Shown in pieces: positions 29,716 to 37,781 of a stretch of DNA of 38,573 bases. The number at the start of each line of letters is the position of its first letter. The stretch's first letter is position 1. Source of the DNA: Flavobacteriales bacterium (GTDB lineage: Bacteria > Bacteroidota > Bacteroidia > Flavobacteriales > Flavobacteriaceae); NCBI GenBank assembly GCA_004214185.1, contig SGZG01000012.1, forward strand, positions 1 to 38,573. Direction: 5' to 3'. The position numbers and the translations under genes were made by a program. The notes beneath the pieces are model-generated. The model did not search any database and was not told the DNA's origin. It saw nothing but the letters and a program-made list of their open reading frames with translations.

Positions 29716-30867
29716 TTAAATTGAATTTTTTATAATTTTTGGTATATCTTCGTCAGTGACTTCTTTCTTAATATCAGCAAATTTCAAAAATTCAGGATAA
29801 ACTAAATCTAACTCATTCTTTGATAGATTGTATCCAATTTTTTTTGCTTTATAAGCAAGAGCAGCTCTACCACTTCTCGCTGTTAATATTATTGCAGATT
29901 CATTAACTCCAACGTCTGTAGGATTAATAATCTCGTAAGTTTCTCTATTTTTAATAACACCATCTTGATGAATACCAGAGCTGTGTGCAAAAGCATTCGC
30001 TCCAACAATAGCTTTATTTGGTTGAACAGGCATTCCCATGCCTTCAGAAACTAAATTACTTGTGTCAAATAAAAGCTTTGAATTAATATTGGTATCCAAA
30101 TTTAGTGCTGGGTGTTGTCTCATGATCATCACAACTTCTTCTAGAGATGTGTTACCAGCTCTTTCTCCAATTCCATTTATTGTACATTCAATTTGTCTTG
30201 CTCCGTTAATAATACCTGCAATCGAATTTGCGGTGGCTAGACCTAAATCATTGTGACAATGACAAGAAATTACAGCTTTATCGATGTTTTTAACATTATC
30301 AATTAAATATTTAATTTTTTCTCCATATTCTTCAGGTAAACAATATCCAGTGGTATCTGGAATATTTAATACGGTAGCTCCAGCCTCGATCATTTTTTCA
30401 CAAACTCTTGCCAAAAATTCATTTTCTGTTCTTCCAGCATCTTCTGCATAAAACTCAACATCTCTAACAAATGTTTTAGCATATTTAACAGCATCAAAAC
30501 CTATTTCAATAATTTTTTCTCTAGAGGATTTAAATTTATGGGTTATGTGTGAGTCAGATGTTCCAATTCCAGTATGTATTCTTGGTTTTTTGGCATATTT
30601 TAAAGCCTCAGCTGCAACTTTAATGTCATTTTTAACAGCTCTAGATAAACCACAAACTGAAGCATTTTTGACAATTTTAGAAATTTCTACAACTGAATTA
30701 AAGTCTCCAGGACTAGATACAGGAAATCCAGCCTCGATTACATCAACTCCAAGTTCATCGAGTCTTGTTGCAATTACAAGTTTTTGTTTTGTATTCAATT
30801 TGCATCCAGGAACTTGCTCTCCATCTCTGAGAGTAGTATCAAATATTTTTACAAAGTCTTTAGCCAT
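29716..30867 (-). CDS. leuA: 2-isopropylmalate synthase LeuA, short form without regulatory domain
   Basis: First committed step of leucine synthesis: acetyl-CoA plus 2-oxoisovalerate. The catalytic barrel is complete ([52 protein letters not shown]). The protein ends at 383 residues, so the LeuA-dimer domain that carries leucine feedback binding in the usual 500-plus residue enzyme is missing. The C-terminus ends cleanly at a stop, with no remnant before leuC, so this looks like the native short form and not a frameshift. It is the first gene of the operon. The spacer upstream (30868-30945) holds no exact promoter match. Confidence 0.93.
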   Translation of the reverse strand: MAKDFVKIFDTTLRDGEQVPGCKLNTKQKLVIATRLDELGVDVIEAGFPVSSPGDFNSVVEISKIVKNASVCGLSRAVKNDIKVAAEALKYAKKPRIHTGIGTSDSHITHKFKSSREKIIEIGFDAVKYAKTFVRDVEFYAEDAGRTENEFLARVCEKMIEAGATVLNIPDTTGYCLPEEYGEKIKYLIDNVKNIDKAVISCHCHNDLGLATANSIAGIINGARQIECTINGIGERAGNTSLEEVVMIMRQHPALNLDTNINSKLLFDTSNLVSEGMGMPVQPNKAIVGANAFAHSSGIHQDGVIKNRETYEIINPTDVGVNESAIILTARSGRAALAYKAKKIGYNLSKNELDLVYPEFLKFADIKKEVTDEDIPKIIKNSI

Positions 30868-30945
30868 TTATGTTGTATGATTAAATCAAAAAAGCATAAG
30901 ATGTAAAAGTAATAAAATTGGATAAAAAAATAATTAATTTTCTTA

Positions 30946-31635
30946 CTATTTAACACATAGATTCCAAATGGTATCTTTAGGTGGACAAGCAATTAAACAA
31001 ATTTTGTTCTTTGTAACTGGGTGAGTGAATTCTATTTTTCTAGAATGCAGATGAATACTTCCATCATTATTAGGTCTTTTAAATCCATATTTTAAATCTC
31101 CTTTTATTGGATATCCATAATTAGATAGTTGTGCTCTAATTTGGTGATGTCTTCCTGTTTCTAATGATATTTCTAGAAGAGAATACTTGTCAAGGGATTT
31201 TATTTTTTTAAAATTTAAAATTGATTTTTTACCATTTTTAATATCTGTAGTAACAAATGATTTATTTTGTTTTTCGTTTTTTTTAAGAAAATTTTCTAGT
31301 CTAATAATTTTATTGCTGTCTATTTTTTTTGTTATTGCCCAGTATGTTTTTTTAACTTTTTTTTCCTTGAACATATTATTAACTCTTGTTAAGGATTTAG
31401 AAGTTTTACAGAATATGATTATCCCACTTGTTGGCCTATCTAATCTATGTGTTATTCCCAAATATACATTTCCAGGCTTATTGTATTTGTTTTTTAGATA
31501 ATATTTTATTGAATCCGCGAGAGTAGTATGACCTGTCCTGTCACCTTGGGATAATTCACCTGGATTCTTATTTACTATAATTAGATGATTGTCTTCAAAT
31601 AAAATTCTTTCAAATCTAAATTTAGTATTGTTCAT
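30946..31635 (-). CDS. RluA-family RNA pseudouridine synthase
   Basis: Converts uridine to pseudouridine in rRNA or tRNA. The catalytic aspartate is D66 in [36 protein letters not shown] is the conserved C-terminal motif (residues RHHQIRAQL). At 229 residues it is a compact single-domain member with no N-terminal S4 domain. The target site cannot be inferred. It overlaps panB by 14 bases and is probably co-transcribed from the panB promoter. Confidence 0.9.
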   Translation of the reverse strand: MNNTKFRFERILFEDNHLIIVNKNPGELSQGDRTGHTTLADSIKYYLKNKYNKPGNVYLGITHRLDRPTSGIIIFCKTSKSLTRVNNMFKEKKVKKTYWAITKKIDSNKIIRLENFLKKNEKQNKSFVTTDIKNGKKSILNFKKIKSLDKYSLLEISLETGRHHQIRAQLSNYGYPIKGDLKYGFKRPNNDGSIHLHSRKIEFTHPVTKNKICLIACPPKDTIWNLCVK

Positions 31636-32434
31636 TTTCGTTTGGAAAATCTAAATTTTTTACATCTTTAATGTAATTTTTGATTGCTTGAGTCATTATT
31701 TCATTTAGGTCAACGTATCTTCTTAAAAATCTCGGATTAAATTCAGTACTTAAACCAACTAAGTCATGTGTAACCAAAACTTGACCATCAACATCTGGTC
31801 CAGCTCCAATACCAATAACTGGGCAAGAAACACAAGAGGTAACAATTTTTGAAATTTTTGCCGGAATCTTTTCAAGAACAATACCGAAACAACCTAACTT
31901 ATCCAAAAGTTTAGCATCTTCAATCAGTCTTTCAGCTTCTTCTTCTTCCTTTGCCCTTACTGTGTACGTTCCAAACTTATATATTGACTGAGGAGTTAAT
32001 CCTAAGTGTCCCATAACAGGAATTCCAGCATTTAAAATTCTAACTATAGATTCTTTTATTTCTGAGCCGCCTTCCATTTTAACTGCATGAGCTCCAGATT
32101 CTTTCATAATTCTAATTGCAGATCGTAGTGCTTCTCCGGAATTTGATTGATAGCTCCCAAATGGTAGATCTACAACGACTAATGCCCTTTCAACACCCCT
32201 AACAACTGAGGATGCATGATATATTATTTGATCTAAAGTTATAGGTAATGTGGTTTCATGTCCAGCCATAACATTTGATGCTGAATCACCAACAAGAATA
32301 ATGTCTATTCCAGAGTTATCTATAATTTTAGCCATCGAATAGTCGTATCCAGTTAACATTGAAATTTTCTCTTGACGAGTTTTCATTTCCTTCAACGTGT
32401 GAGTTGTAATCCTTTTATATTCTTTATTTGACAT
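31622..32434 (-). CDS. panB: 3-methyl-2-oxobutanoate hydroxymethyltransferase PanB
   Basis: First step of pantothenate synthesis, adding a hydroxymethyl group from methylene-THF to 2-oxoisovalerate, which is also the LeuA substrate. [32 protein letters not shown], the VKMEGG segment, [20 protein letters not shown] and a catalytic Glu in LEKIPAKIS are present, then [18 protein letters not shown]. 270 residues. Divergent from dnaK. Confidence 0.96.
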   Translation of the reverse strand: MSNKEYKRITTHTLKEMKTRQEKISMLTGYDYSMAKIIDNSGIDIILVGDSASNVMAGHETTLPITLDQIIYHASSVVRGVERALVVVDLPFGSYQSNSGEALRSAIRIMKESGAHAVKMEGGSEIKESIVRILNAGIPVMGHLGLTPQSIYKFGTYTVRAKEEEEAERLIEDAKLLDKLGCFGIVLEKIPAKISKIVTSCVSCPVIGIGAGPDVDGQVLVTHDLVGLSTEFNPRFLRRYVDLNEIMTQAIKNYIKDVKNLDFPNENEQY

Positions 32435-32449
32435 TATGTTATTTTTTTA

Positions 32450-32457
32450 CAAATGTA
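32450..32457 (-). promoter_or_regulatory. Candidate -7 promoter element for panB
   Basis: On the - strand the sequence reads TACATTTG, an exact TAnnTTTG, 15 bases before the panB ATG. No clear TTG at the ideal upstream distance. It shares a 116-base divergent spacer with the dnaK promoter. Confidence 0.45.
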
Positions 32458-32480
32458 AATTTATTTTCAAACTAATATAC

Positions 32481-32520
32481 TGACACACTGTCATATGTAT
32501 AAGATTGGCATAATCATTGA
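32481..32520 (+). promoter_or_regulatory. dnaK promoter region: dyad plus sigma-54-like element
   Basis: A perfect 13-base dyad TGACA-CAC-TGTCA lies at 32481-32493. Downstream, TTGGCAT (32505-32511) and TTGA (32517-32520) resemble a -24/-12 sigma-54 promoter: GG is followed after ten bases by GA instead of GC. If used, the start would be near 32532, giving a leader of about 20 bases before the dnaK ATG. No TAnnTTTG element is visible on this strand and no CIRCE element is present. The assignment is an inference. Confidence 0.45.
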
Positions 32521-32550
32521 AAAAACATAAATAATTATAAATTAAAAATA

Positions 32551-34467
32551 ATGAGTAAAATAATTGGTATAGATTTAGGAACAACAAATTCTTGTGTTTC
32601 TGTTATGGAAGGTAATGAACCTGTTGTAATTCCAAACGCGGAGGGTAAAAGAACAACCCCTTCTGTTATTGCTTTCGTTGAGGGCGGTGAGATAAAAGTA
32701 GGTGATCCAGCAAAAAGACAAGCAGTTACAAATCCAACAAAAACTATTGCATCTGTAAAAAGATTCATGGGAAATAAATTCAGTGAATCTAAAAAAGATG
32801 CAGAAAGATCTGCTTACAAGGTAGTTAAAGGTGACAATGATACTGCTCGTGTTGACATAGATGGAAGGCTATATACTCCTCAAGAATTGTCTGCAATGGT
32901 ACTTCAAAAAATGAAAAAAACTGCTGAAGATTATTTGGGTACAACTGTAAGTGAGGCAGTTATTACTGTACCTGCGTATTTTAATGATGCTCAAAGACAA
33001 GCAACTAAAGAGGCAGGAGAGATTTCTGGTCTTAAAGTTCAAAGAATAATAAATGAGCCAACTGCTGCTGCACTTGCCTATGGTCTCGACAAGTCTGGAA
33101 AAGATCAAAAAATTGCTGTTTATGATTTAGGAGGAGGAACATTTGATATTTCTATCTTAGAGCTTGGTGACGGTGTTTTTGAAGTTTTATCAACTAACGG
33201 TGATACAAGATTAGGGGGTGACGATTTTGATGAAGAAATCATAAGTTTTTTAGCTGATGATTTTAAAAAGAAAGAAGATATTGATTTAAGAAAAGACCCA
33301 ATGGCTCTTCAGAGACTAAAAGAAGCAGCTGAAAAGGCTAAAATCGAACTTTCTTCTTCTACACAGACAGAAATTAATTTACCATATATAACTGCAACCG
33401 CTTCAGGTCCAAAGCATCTTGTTTTGACCCTGACCAGATCAAAATTTGAACAATTAACAAGTGATTTAGTAAAAAGATCTATGGAGCCAGTAAAAAAGGC
33501 AATTGATGATGCTGGATTAAGCATCAAAGAAATTGATGAAGTTATTCTAGTTGGTGGTTCAACAAGAATTCCTATCATTCAAGATAAAGTCGAAAAGTTT
33601 TTTGGAAAAAAACCTTCAAAGGGTGTAAATCCTGATGAAGTAGTAGCGATCGGAGCTGCTATACAAGGTGGTGTTTTGACTGGAGATGTTAAAGATGTTT
33701 TACTTTTGGATGTTACTCCATTATCACTAGGAATTGAAACTATGGGTAGTGTCATGACTAAATTGATTGATGCAAACACAACAATTCCAACAAAAAAATC
33801 TCAAGTTTTTTCAACTGCAGCCGACAATCAACCTTCCGTTGAAATTCATGTTTTACAAGGTGAAAGACCAATGGCTAAGGATAATAATACTATTGGAAGA
33901 TTTCATCTTGATGGAATTCCACCCGCTCCAAGAGGAACTCCTCAAATTGAAGTGACTTTTGATATAGATGCTAACGGTTTAATACATGTCACAGCAGCTG
34001 ATAAGGCAACTGGAAAGACTCAAGATATTAGAATTGAAGCTTCATCTGGACTTTCTGAAGAAGAAATTGAAAAAATGAAAAAAGAGGCTGAAGCAAATGC
34101 TGAATCAGATAAAAAAGCGAAAGAAGAAGTAGATACATTAAATAGCGCTGATGCTATGATTTTTCAAACGGAAAGTCAACTTAAGGAATATGGAGACAAA
34201 ATATCAGATGACAAGAAAAAAGCTATTGAAGATGCACTTGGTGTTCTGAAAAAAGCTCATGAAGGTAAAGATATTGAAGCTGTCAAAACTGCTTTAGATG
34301 GAATCAATGAAGCATGGAAAAATGCTTCAGAAGAACTTTATAAAGCTCAAGCAGAAGCTCAACAAGCAAGTGGAGCAGCTGGTGGATCAGCAGAACCTGA
34401 AGCAAGTCAAAAATCCAAAGACAATTCTGATGATGTTCAGGATGTAGATTTTGAAGAAGTCAAATAG
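32551..34467 (+). CDS. dnaK: Molecular chaperone DnaK (Hsp70)
   Basis: ATP-dependent chaperone. The nucleotide-binding domain has [36 protein letters not shown] and [11 protein letters not shown]. The hydrophobic linker [13 protein letters not shown] leads into the substrate-binding domain, with a helical lid ending in a glycine/alanine-rich tail and the conserved acidic C-terminus [11 protein letters not shown]. 638 residues is normal. No dnaJ or grpE is adjacent. Monocistronic between its own promoter region and a strong terminator. Confidence 0.98.
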   Translation: MSKIIGIDLGTTNSCVSVMEGNEPVVIPNAEGKRTTPSVIAFVEGGEIKVGDPAKRQAVTNPTKTIASVKRFMGNKFSESKKDAERSAYKVVKGDNDTARVDIDGRLYTPQELSAMVLQKMKKTAEDYLGTTVSEAVITVPAYFNDAQRQATKEAGEISGLKVQRIINEPTAAALAYGLDKSGKDQKIAVYDLGGGTFDISILELGDGVFEVLSTNGDTRLGGDDFDEEIISFLADDFKKKEDIDLRKDPMALQRLKEAAEKAKIELSSSTQTEINLPYITATASGPKHLVLTLTRSKFEQLTSDLVKRSMEPVKKAIDDAGLSIKEIDEVILVGGSTRIPIIQDKVEKFFGKKPSKGVNPDEVVAIGAAIQGGVLTGDVKDVLLLDVTPLSLGIETMGSVMTKLIDANTTIPTKKSQVFSTAADNQPSVEIHVLQGERPMAKDNNTIGRFHLDGIPPAPRGTPQIEVTFDIDANGLIHVTAADKATGKTQDIRIEASSGLSEEEIEKMKKEAEANAESDKKAKEEVDTLNSADAMIFQTESQLKEYGDKISDDKKKAIEDALGVLKKAHEGKDIEAVKTALDGINEAWKNASEELYKAQAEAQQASGAAGGSAEPEASQKSKDNSDDVQDVDFEEVK

Positions 34468-34490
34468 ACTAAAGGTTTTTTAAATAAATA

Positions 34491-34522
34491 AAACGCATTA
34501 GTACTCTAGTGCGTTTTTTTTT
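34491..34522 (+). terminator. Intrinsic terminator after dnaK
   Basis: An 11-base stem (left arm 34491-34501, right arm 34506-34516, containing one G-U pair, loop TACT) with ACGCA/TGCGT at its base is followed directly by a run of nine T. It lies 24 bases past the dnaK stop. Confidence 0.85.
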
Positions 34523-34535
34523 ATATTTATGAGAT

Positions 34536-34955
34536 ATGGATAAAAAAAATATATTAGAAAAAATCAACTCAGCAAATAAAAACACCTTAATGGAAACTTT
34601 AGACATTGAGTTTGTTGATATTGGTAAAGATTTTTTGGTAGCTAAAATGCCAGTCACATCTAAAGTGTATCAGCCTGATGGTGTTTTACATGGTGGTGCT
34701 ACTGTTGCACTTGCAGAATCAGTTGGTAGTGCAGTATCTTATATGTCAGTTGATTATATGAATCAAACCATAAGAGGAATTATTATTTCTGCAAATCATT
34801 TAAAAAGTGTTAAAGAAGGATATGTATACGCAAGGGCCACACCAATTCACAAGGGGAGATCAACACAACTTTGGGAGATAAAAATTACTGATGATAATAA
34901 CAATTTAGTTTCTCACTGTAAGCTATCTACCATGGTTTTAAATAAAAATAATTAA
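34536..34955 (+). CDS. PaaI-family hotdog-fold acyl-CoA thioesterase
   Basis: A 139-residue single hotdog domain of the PaaI/MenI/EntH group. The motif YQPDGVLHGGATVALAESVGS contains the HGG turn and the LAE glutamate expected to act as catalytic base. RGIIISANHLKSVKEG and HKGRSTQLWEIKI follow. Relatives hydrolyse aromatic or 1,4-dihydroxy-2-naphthoyl-CoA (menaquinone pathway), but no men gene is adjacent, so the substrate stays open. Followed 2 bases later by the CPBP gene. Confidence 0.87.
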   Translation: MDKKNILEKINSANKNTLMETLDIEFVDIGKDFLVAKMPVTSKVYQPDGVLHGGATVALAESVGSAVSYMSVDYMNQTIRGIIISANHLKSVKEGYVYARATPIHKGRSTQLWEIKITDDNNNLVSHCKLSTMVLNKNN

Positions 34956-34957
34956 AT

Positions 34958-35872
34958 ATGTTTATAAAAAATGCTCTTAATATTAAGAATAGCATATTGA
35001 GGTATGCATTAGGAATCTTTGTAATATTCATTTTCACTCAAATTGGGGCGATTCCCTTTATTGTAGCAATTTTTAATAAAGTTGGAGTTGAAGGGGCTGC
35101 AAAATTAGATCCTTCAAATATGATGACAATATTAGAAAATAGTAATCTTACATTTTTTTATACCCTACTTTCTTTTTTTGTTGGTTTTATTGGATTTTTA
35201 TTTGTTATTAAGTTTTTACATAATCAATCTTTTTTATCAGTAACTACATCTCGAAAATCGATTGATTATAAAAGAATTTTAACATCATTTTCTGCTATTT
35301 CCACTTTTATAATTTTAAGTACAACTATTTCTTTTTTTACAAGTCCAGAAGAATATATTTTACAGTTTAATTTAAATGATTTTTTAATTTTAGTTTTAAT
35401 AGCCATTATATTTATTCCAATTCAAACTAGTCTAGAAGAATATGTATTCAGGGGCTATTTAATGCAGGGTTTAGGTGTTTTATTTAATAATAAATTCCTT
35501 CCTCTAATTTTGACTTCTTTGTCTTTTGGATTTTTACATTTTTATAATCCTGAAATTATGAAGCTTGGGTCAGTATTATTGGTACATTACGTTGCTACCG
35601 GTTTATTTCTTGGAATAATAACTTTAATGGATGAAGGTATAGAGCTTGCTTTAGGTTTTCACGCTGGAAATAATTTACTAATTGCATTAATTGTGACTGC
35701 TGATTGGACTGTTTTTCAAACAACGTCTATATTTAAATATATTGGTGAACCTGATCTAATCAATCAATCTTTCTTTACTATGATTGTTGTTTATCCAATT
35801 TTACTTTTATATTTTTCAAGGAAATATAAATGGGGAAGCTGGAAAAACAAACTCACTGGAAAAGTTAATTAA
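34958..35872 (+). CDS. CPBP-family intramembrane glutamic endopeptidase homologue
   Basis: Membrane protein with about seven to eight hydrophobic segments and the CPBP/Abi signature motifs: EE in TSLEEYVFRGYLMQG (motif 1, EExxxR), the conserved His in FGFLHFYNPE, and GFHAGNNLL (motif 3/4, HxxxN). The catalytic residues appear intact, so proteolysis within the membrane is plausible. The substrate is unknown, and members of this family range from CAAX processing to bacteriocin self-immunity. I see no bacteriocin gene nearby. 304 residues. Confidence 0.88.
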   Translation: MFIKNALNIKNSILRYALGIFVIFIFTQIGAIPFIVAIFNKVGVEGAAKLDPSNMMTILENSNLTFFYTLLSFFVGFIGFLFVIKFLHNQSFLSVTTSRKSIDYKRILTSFSAISTFIILSTTISFFTSPEEYILQFNLNDFLILVLIAIIFIPIQTSLEEYVFRGYLMQGLGVLFNNKFLPLILTSLSFGFLHFYNPEIMKLGSVLLVHYVATGLFLGIITLMDEGIELALGFHAGNNLLIALIVTADWTVFQTTSIFKYIGEPDLINQSFFTMIVVYPILLLYFSRKYKWGSWKNKLTGKVN

Positions 35873-35929
35873 TTTTATGTTTTTTTTAACACTAATAACT
35901 AATAATTATCTTAATATTGAAAATCATTT

Positions 35930-36109
35930 ATGCCTTTAAATAAAAACGGAATATTTAGTATAGCTTCTTTAATTTTAACAATTATTGGAATAATTATTAT
36001 CCTGCTTGGTGTACTTAAATATACTGATTATGCCATTGGATTTAGTTTTGTTGGAATTGGATTTATTTGTGTCGGATGGGCATTTACAGCTCTGAAGGGA
36101 AGAGTTTAA
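35930..36109 (+). CDS. Small two-helix membrane protein (CAL67264-like)
   Basis: A 59-residue protein beginning [10 protein letters not shown], with two hydrophobic segments ([17 protein letters not shown] and [17 protein letters not shown]) joined by KYTDYA and ending TALKGRV. This pattern matches the small flavobacterial family named CAL67264 membrane protein as I recall it. The conserved KYTDYAIGF and terminal LKGRV support a real gene. It overlaps the fumC stop by 4 bases and follows the CPBP gene by 57 bases. Function unknown. Confidence 0.75.
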   Translation: MPLNKNGIFSIASLILTIIGIIIILLGVLKYTDYAIGFSFVGIGFICVGWAFTALKGRV

Positions 36110-37497
36110 TTGCCAATCATTTTTTTAGGATCAACCCATTTATCAAACTCTTTTGAATTAGCATAATTTAGTTTAATAGCTGCTTCTTTTAATGTTATAC
36201 CTTTTTCATGTGCTAAATTCGCAATTTCTGCAGATTTGTAATATCCAATCTTGCTATTGAGCGCAGTTACTAGCATCAAAGAATTATTTAATAATTCTTT
36301 AATTTTCTTTTTATTAGGTTTAATTCCCATTAAACAATTTTCATTAAAACTTTTAACGCTATCTGAAATAAGTGTAATTGATTCTAGAACATTTGATACT
36401 ATTACAGGTTTAAATACATTAAGTTCATAATGACCTTGCATTCCGCTTACTGTAACTGTAACATCATTACCCATTACTTGGGCACAAACCATAGAAAGTG
36501 CTTCACATTGTGTTGGATTGACTTTACCTGGCATAATTGAACTTCCAGGTTCATTTGAAGGAATTATTATTTCACCGATTCCCGACCTAGGACCACTTGC
36601 CATCATTCTAATATCATTTGCGATCTTATTTAAAGAACACGCTATAAGTTTTAGAGCTCCGTGAGTCTCTACCATTGCATCGTGACTTGCTATTGACTCA
36701 AACTTGTTTGGAGCTGTTACAAAATTAATTTTTGTGAATTTTGAAATGTATTTTGCAACTAAAACATCATATCCATTTGGAGAATTTAAGCCAGTTCCAA
36801 CAGCTGTAGCTCCCAAAGCAAGCTCTGATAAATGATCCAAAGAGTTTTTTAATGATTTTAAACCATGATCAATCTGAGAATAATATCCTGAAAATTCTTG
36901 ACCAAGTGTAATAGGAGTTGCATCCATAAGATGTGTCCTGCCTATTTTAATAATATCTTCAAATTCTTTAGATTTTTTTAATAGAGATTCTTTAAAATTT
37001 TCAAGATTTGGAATAGCATTTTCTAAAAGTTTTTTATAGGTAGCAATATGCATTGCTGTTGGAAATGTGTCATTAGATGATTGAGACATATTAACATCAT
37101 CATTAGGAGCTAAAGTTTTTTCTTCTTTCCCTATTTTTTTTCCTTCAATTATATGTGCTCTATTGGAAATTACTTCATTAACATTCATATTAGTTTGTGT
37201 TCCTGAACCTGTTTGCCATATTACCAGAGGAAATTGATCATTGTGTTTATTTTCAATGATTTCATCACAAACTTGACTAATCAAATTCATTTTTTGTTTG
37301 CTCAATACGCCCAAATCAAAATTTGCATGAGCAGCAGCTTTTTTTAGAACTGCAAAAGCATGAATAACTTCAATTGGCATTGAGGATTTGGGGCCAATTT
37401 TAAAATTATTTATTGAACGTTGGGTTTGTGGACCCCAAAGGGAATCTTTTGAAACCTTAACTTCTCCAATAGTATCTTTCTCAATTCTAAATTCCAT
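36106..37497 (-). CDS. fumC: Class II fumarate hydratase FumC
   Basis: Reversible hydration of fumarate to malate in the TCA cycle, oxygen-stable class. The family signature [16 protein letters not shown] is present, together with [18 protein letters not shown], the active-site His region [17 protein letters not shown], and NDTFPTAMH. 463 residues is standard. A nearly exact promoter element lies just upstream on the - strand. The 3' end overlaps the small membrane protein gene by 4 bases. Confidence 0.97.
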   Translation of the reverse strand: MEFRIEKDTIGEVKVSKDSLWGPQTQRSINNFKIGPKSSMPIEVIHAFAVLKKAAAHANFDLGVLSKQKMNLISQVCDEIIENKHNDQFPLVIWQTGSGTQTNMNVNEVISNRAHIIEGKKIGKEEKTLAPNDDVNMSQSSNDTFPTAMHIATYKKLLENAIPNLENFKESLLKKSKEFEDIIKIGRTHLMDATPITLGQEFSGYYSQIDHGLKSLKNSLDHLSELALGATAVGTGLNSPNGYDVLVAKYISKFTKINFVTAPNKFESIASHDAMVETHGALKLIACSLNKIANDIRMMASGPRSGIGEIIIPSNEPGSSIMPGKVNPTQCEALSMVCAQVMGNDVTVTVSGMQGHYELNVFKPVIVSNVLESITLISDSVKSFNENCLMGIKPNKKKIKELLNNSLMLVTALNSKIGYYKSAEIANLAHEKGITLKEAAIKLNYANSKEFDKWVDPKKMIGN

Positions 37498-37513
37498 ATC
37501 AAATATTATTATA

Positions 37514-37521
37514 CAAATTTA
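37514..37521 (-). promoter_or_regulatory. Candidate -7 promoter element for fumC
   Basis: On the - strand this reads TAAATTTG, an exact TAnnTTTG, 16 bases before the fumC ATG at 37497. An upstream TTG at the ideal spacing is not seen. Confidence 0.45.
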
Positions 37522-37591
37522 GTAATTCTGATTAACATAAATTTTTATTAGCATTTGTTAACAAAAATTTTTCAAGATCACTTCTTTGAAT

Positions 37592-37599
37592 TATATTTG
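37592..37599 (+). promoter_or_regulatory. Candidate -7 promoter element for the 53-residue membrane protein gene
   Basis: TATATTTG exactly matches TAnnTTTG and ends 18 bases before the ATG at 37618. It supports expression of the small gene, although the companion TTG box is not evident. Confidence 0.4.
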
Positions 37600-37617
37600 T
37601 TGTTCAATTTTTGAATT

Positions 37618-37779
37618 ATGTTTGAATTTGATCAATATTTAGGTTTTATTCTTTTTTTAACAATCCTAACCATGGGTTTTTGGTTGATGATTTTGTTGTT
37701 AACCTTTATTATACCTTATTGGGTTAGTGGAGCTTTGATTGAAAGACTTAAAGAGATCAGAGACAAAATAAAAAAATAA
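37618..37779 (+). CDS. Small single-pass membrane protein, unknown function
   Basis: A 53-residue frame: a short N-terminus MFEFDQYLG, a long hydrophobic stretch (FILFLTILTMGFWLMILLLTFIIPYWV, about residues 10-36, given here only as its span and composition) and a charged tail GALIERLKEIRDKIKK that should be cytoplasmic and helical. An exact TAnnTTTG promoter element sits just upstream. I do not recognise a family. The start-to-stop frame and the transmembrane-plus-basic-tail design argue that it is real, but it is not proved. Confidence 0.6.
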   Translation: MFEFDQYLGFILFLTILTMGFWLMILLLTFIIPYWVSGALIERLKEIRDKIKK

Positions 37780-37781
37780 AA

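Noticed and set aside
34958-35872. CPBP/Abi homologue as part of a bacteriocin or abortive-infection system
   Set aside because: No precursor peptide, ABC exporter or other defence gene is near; the neighbours are a thioesterase, a small membrane protein and fumC.
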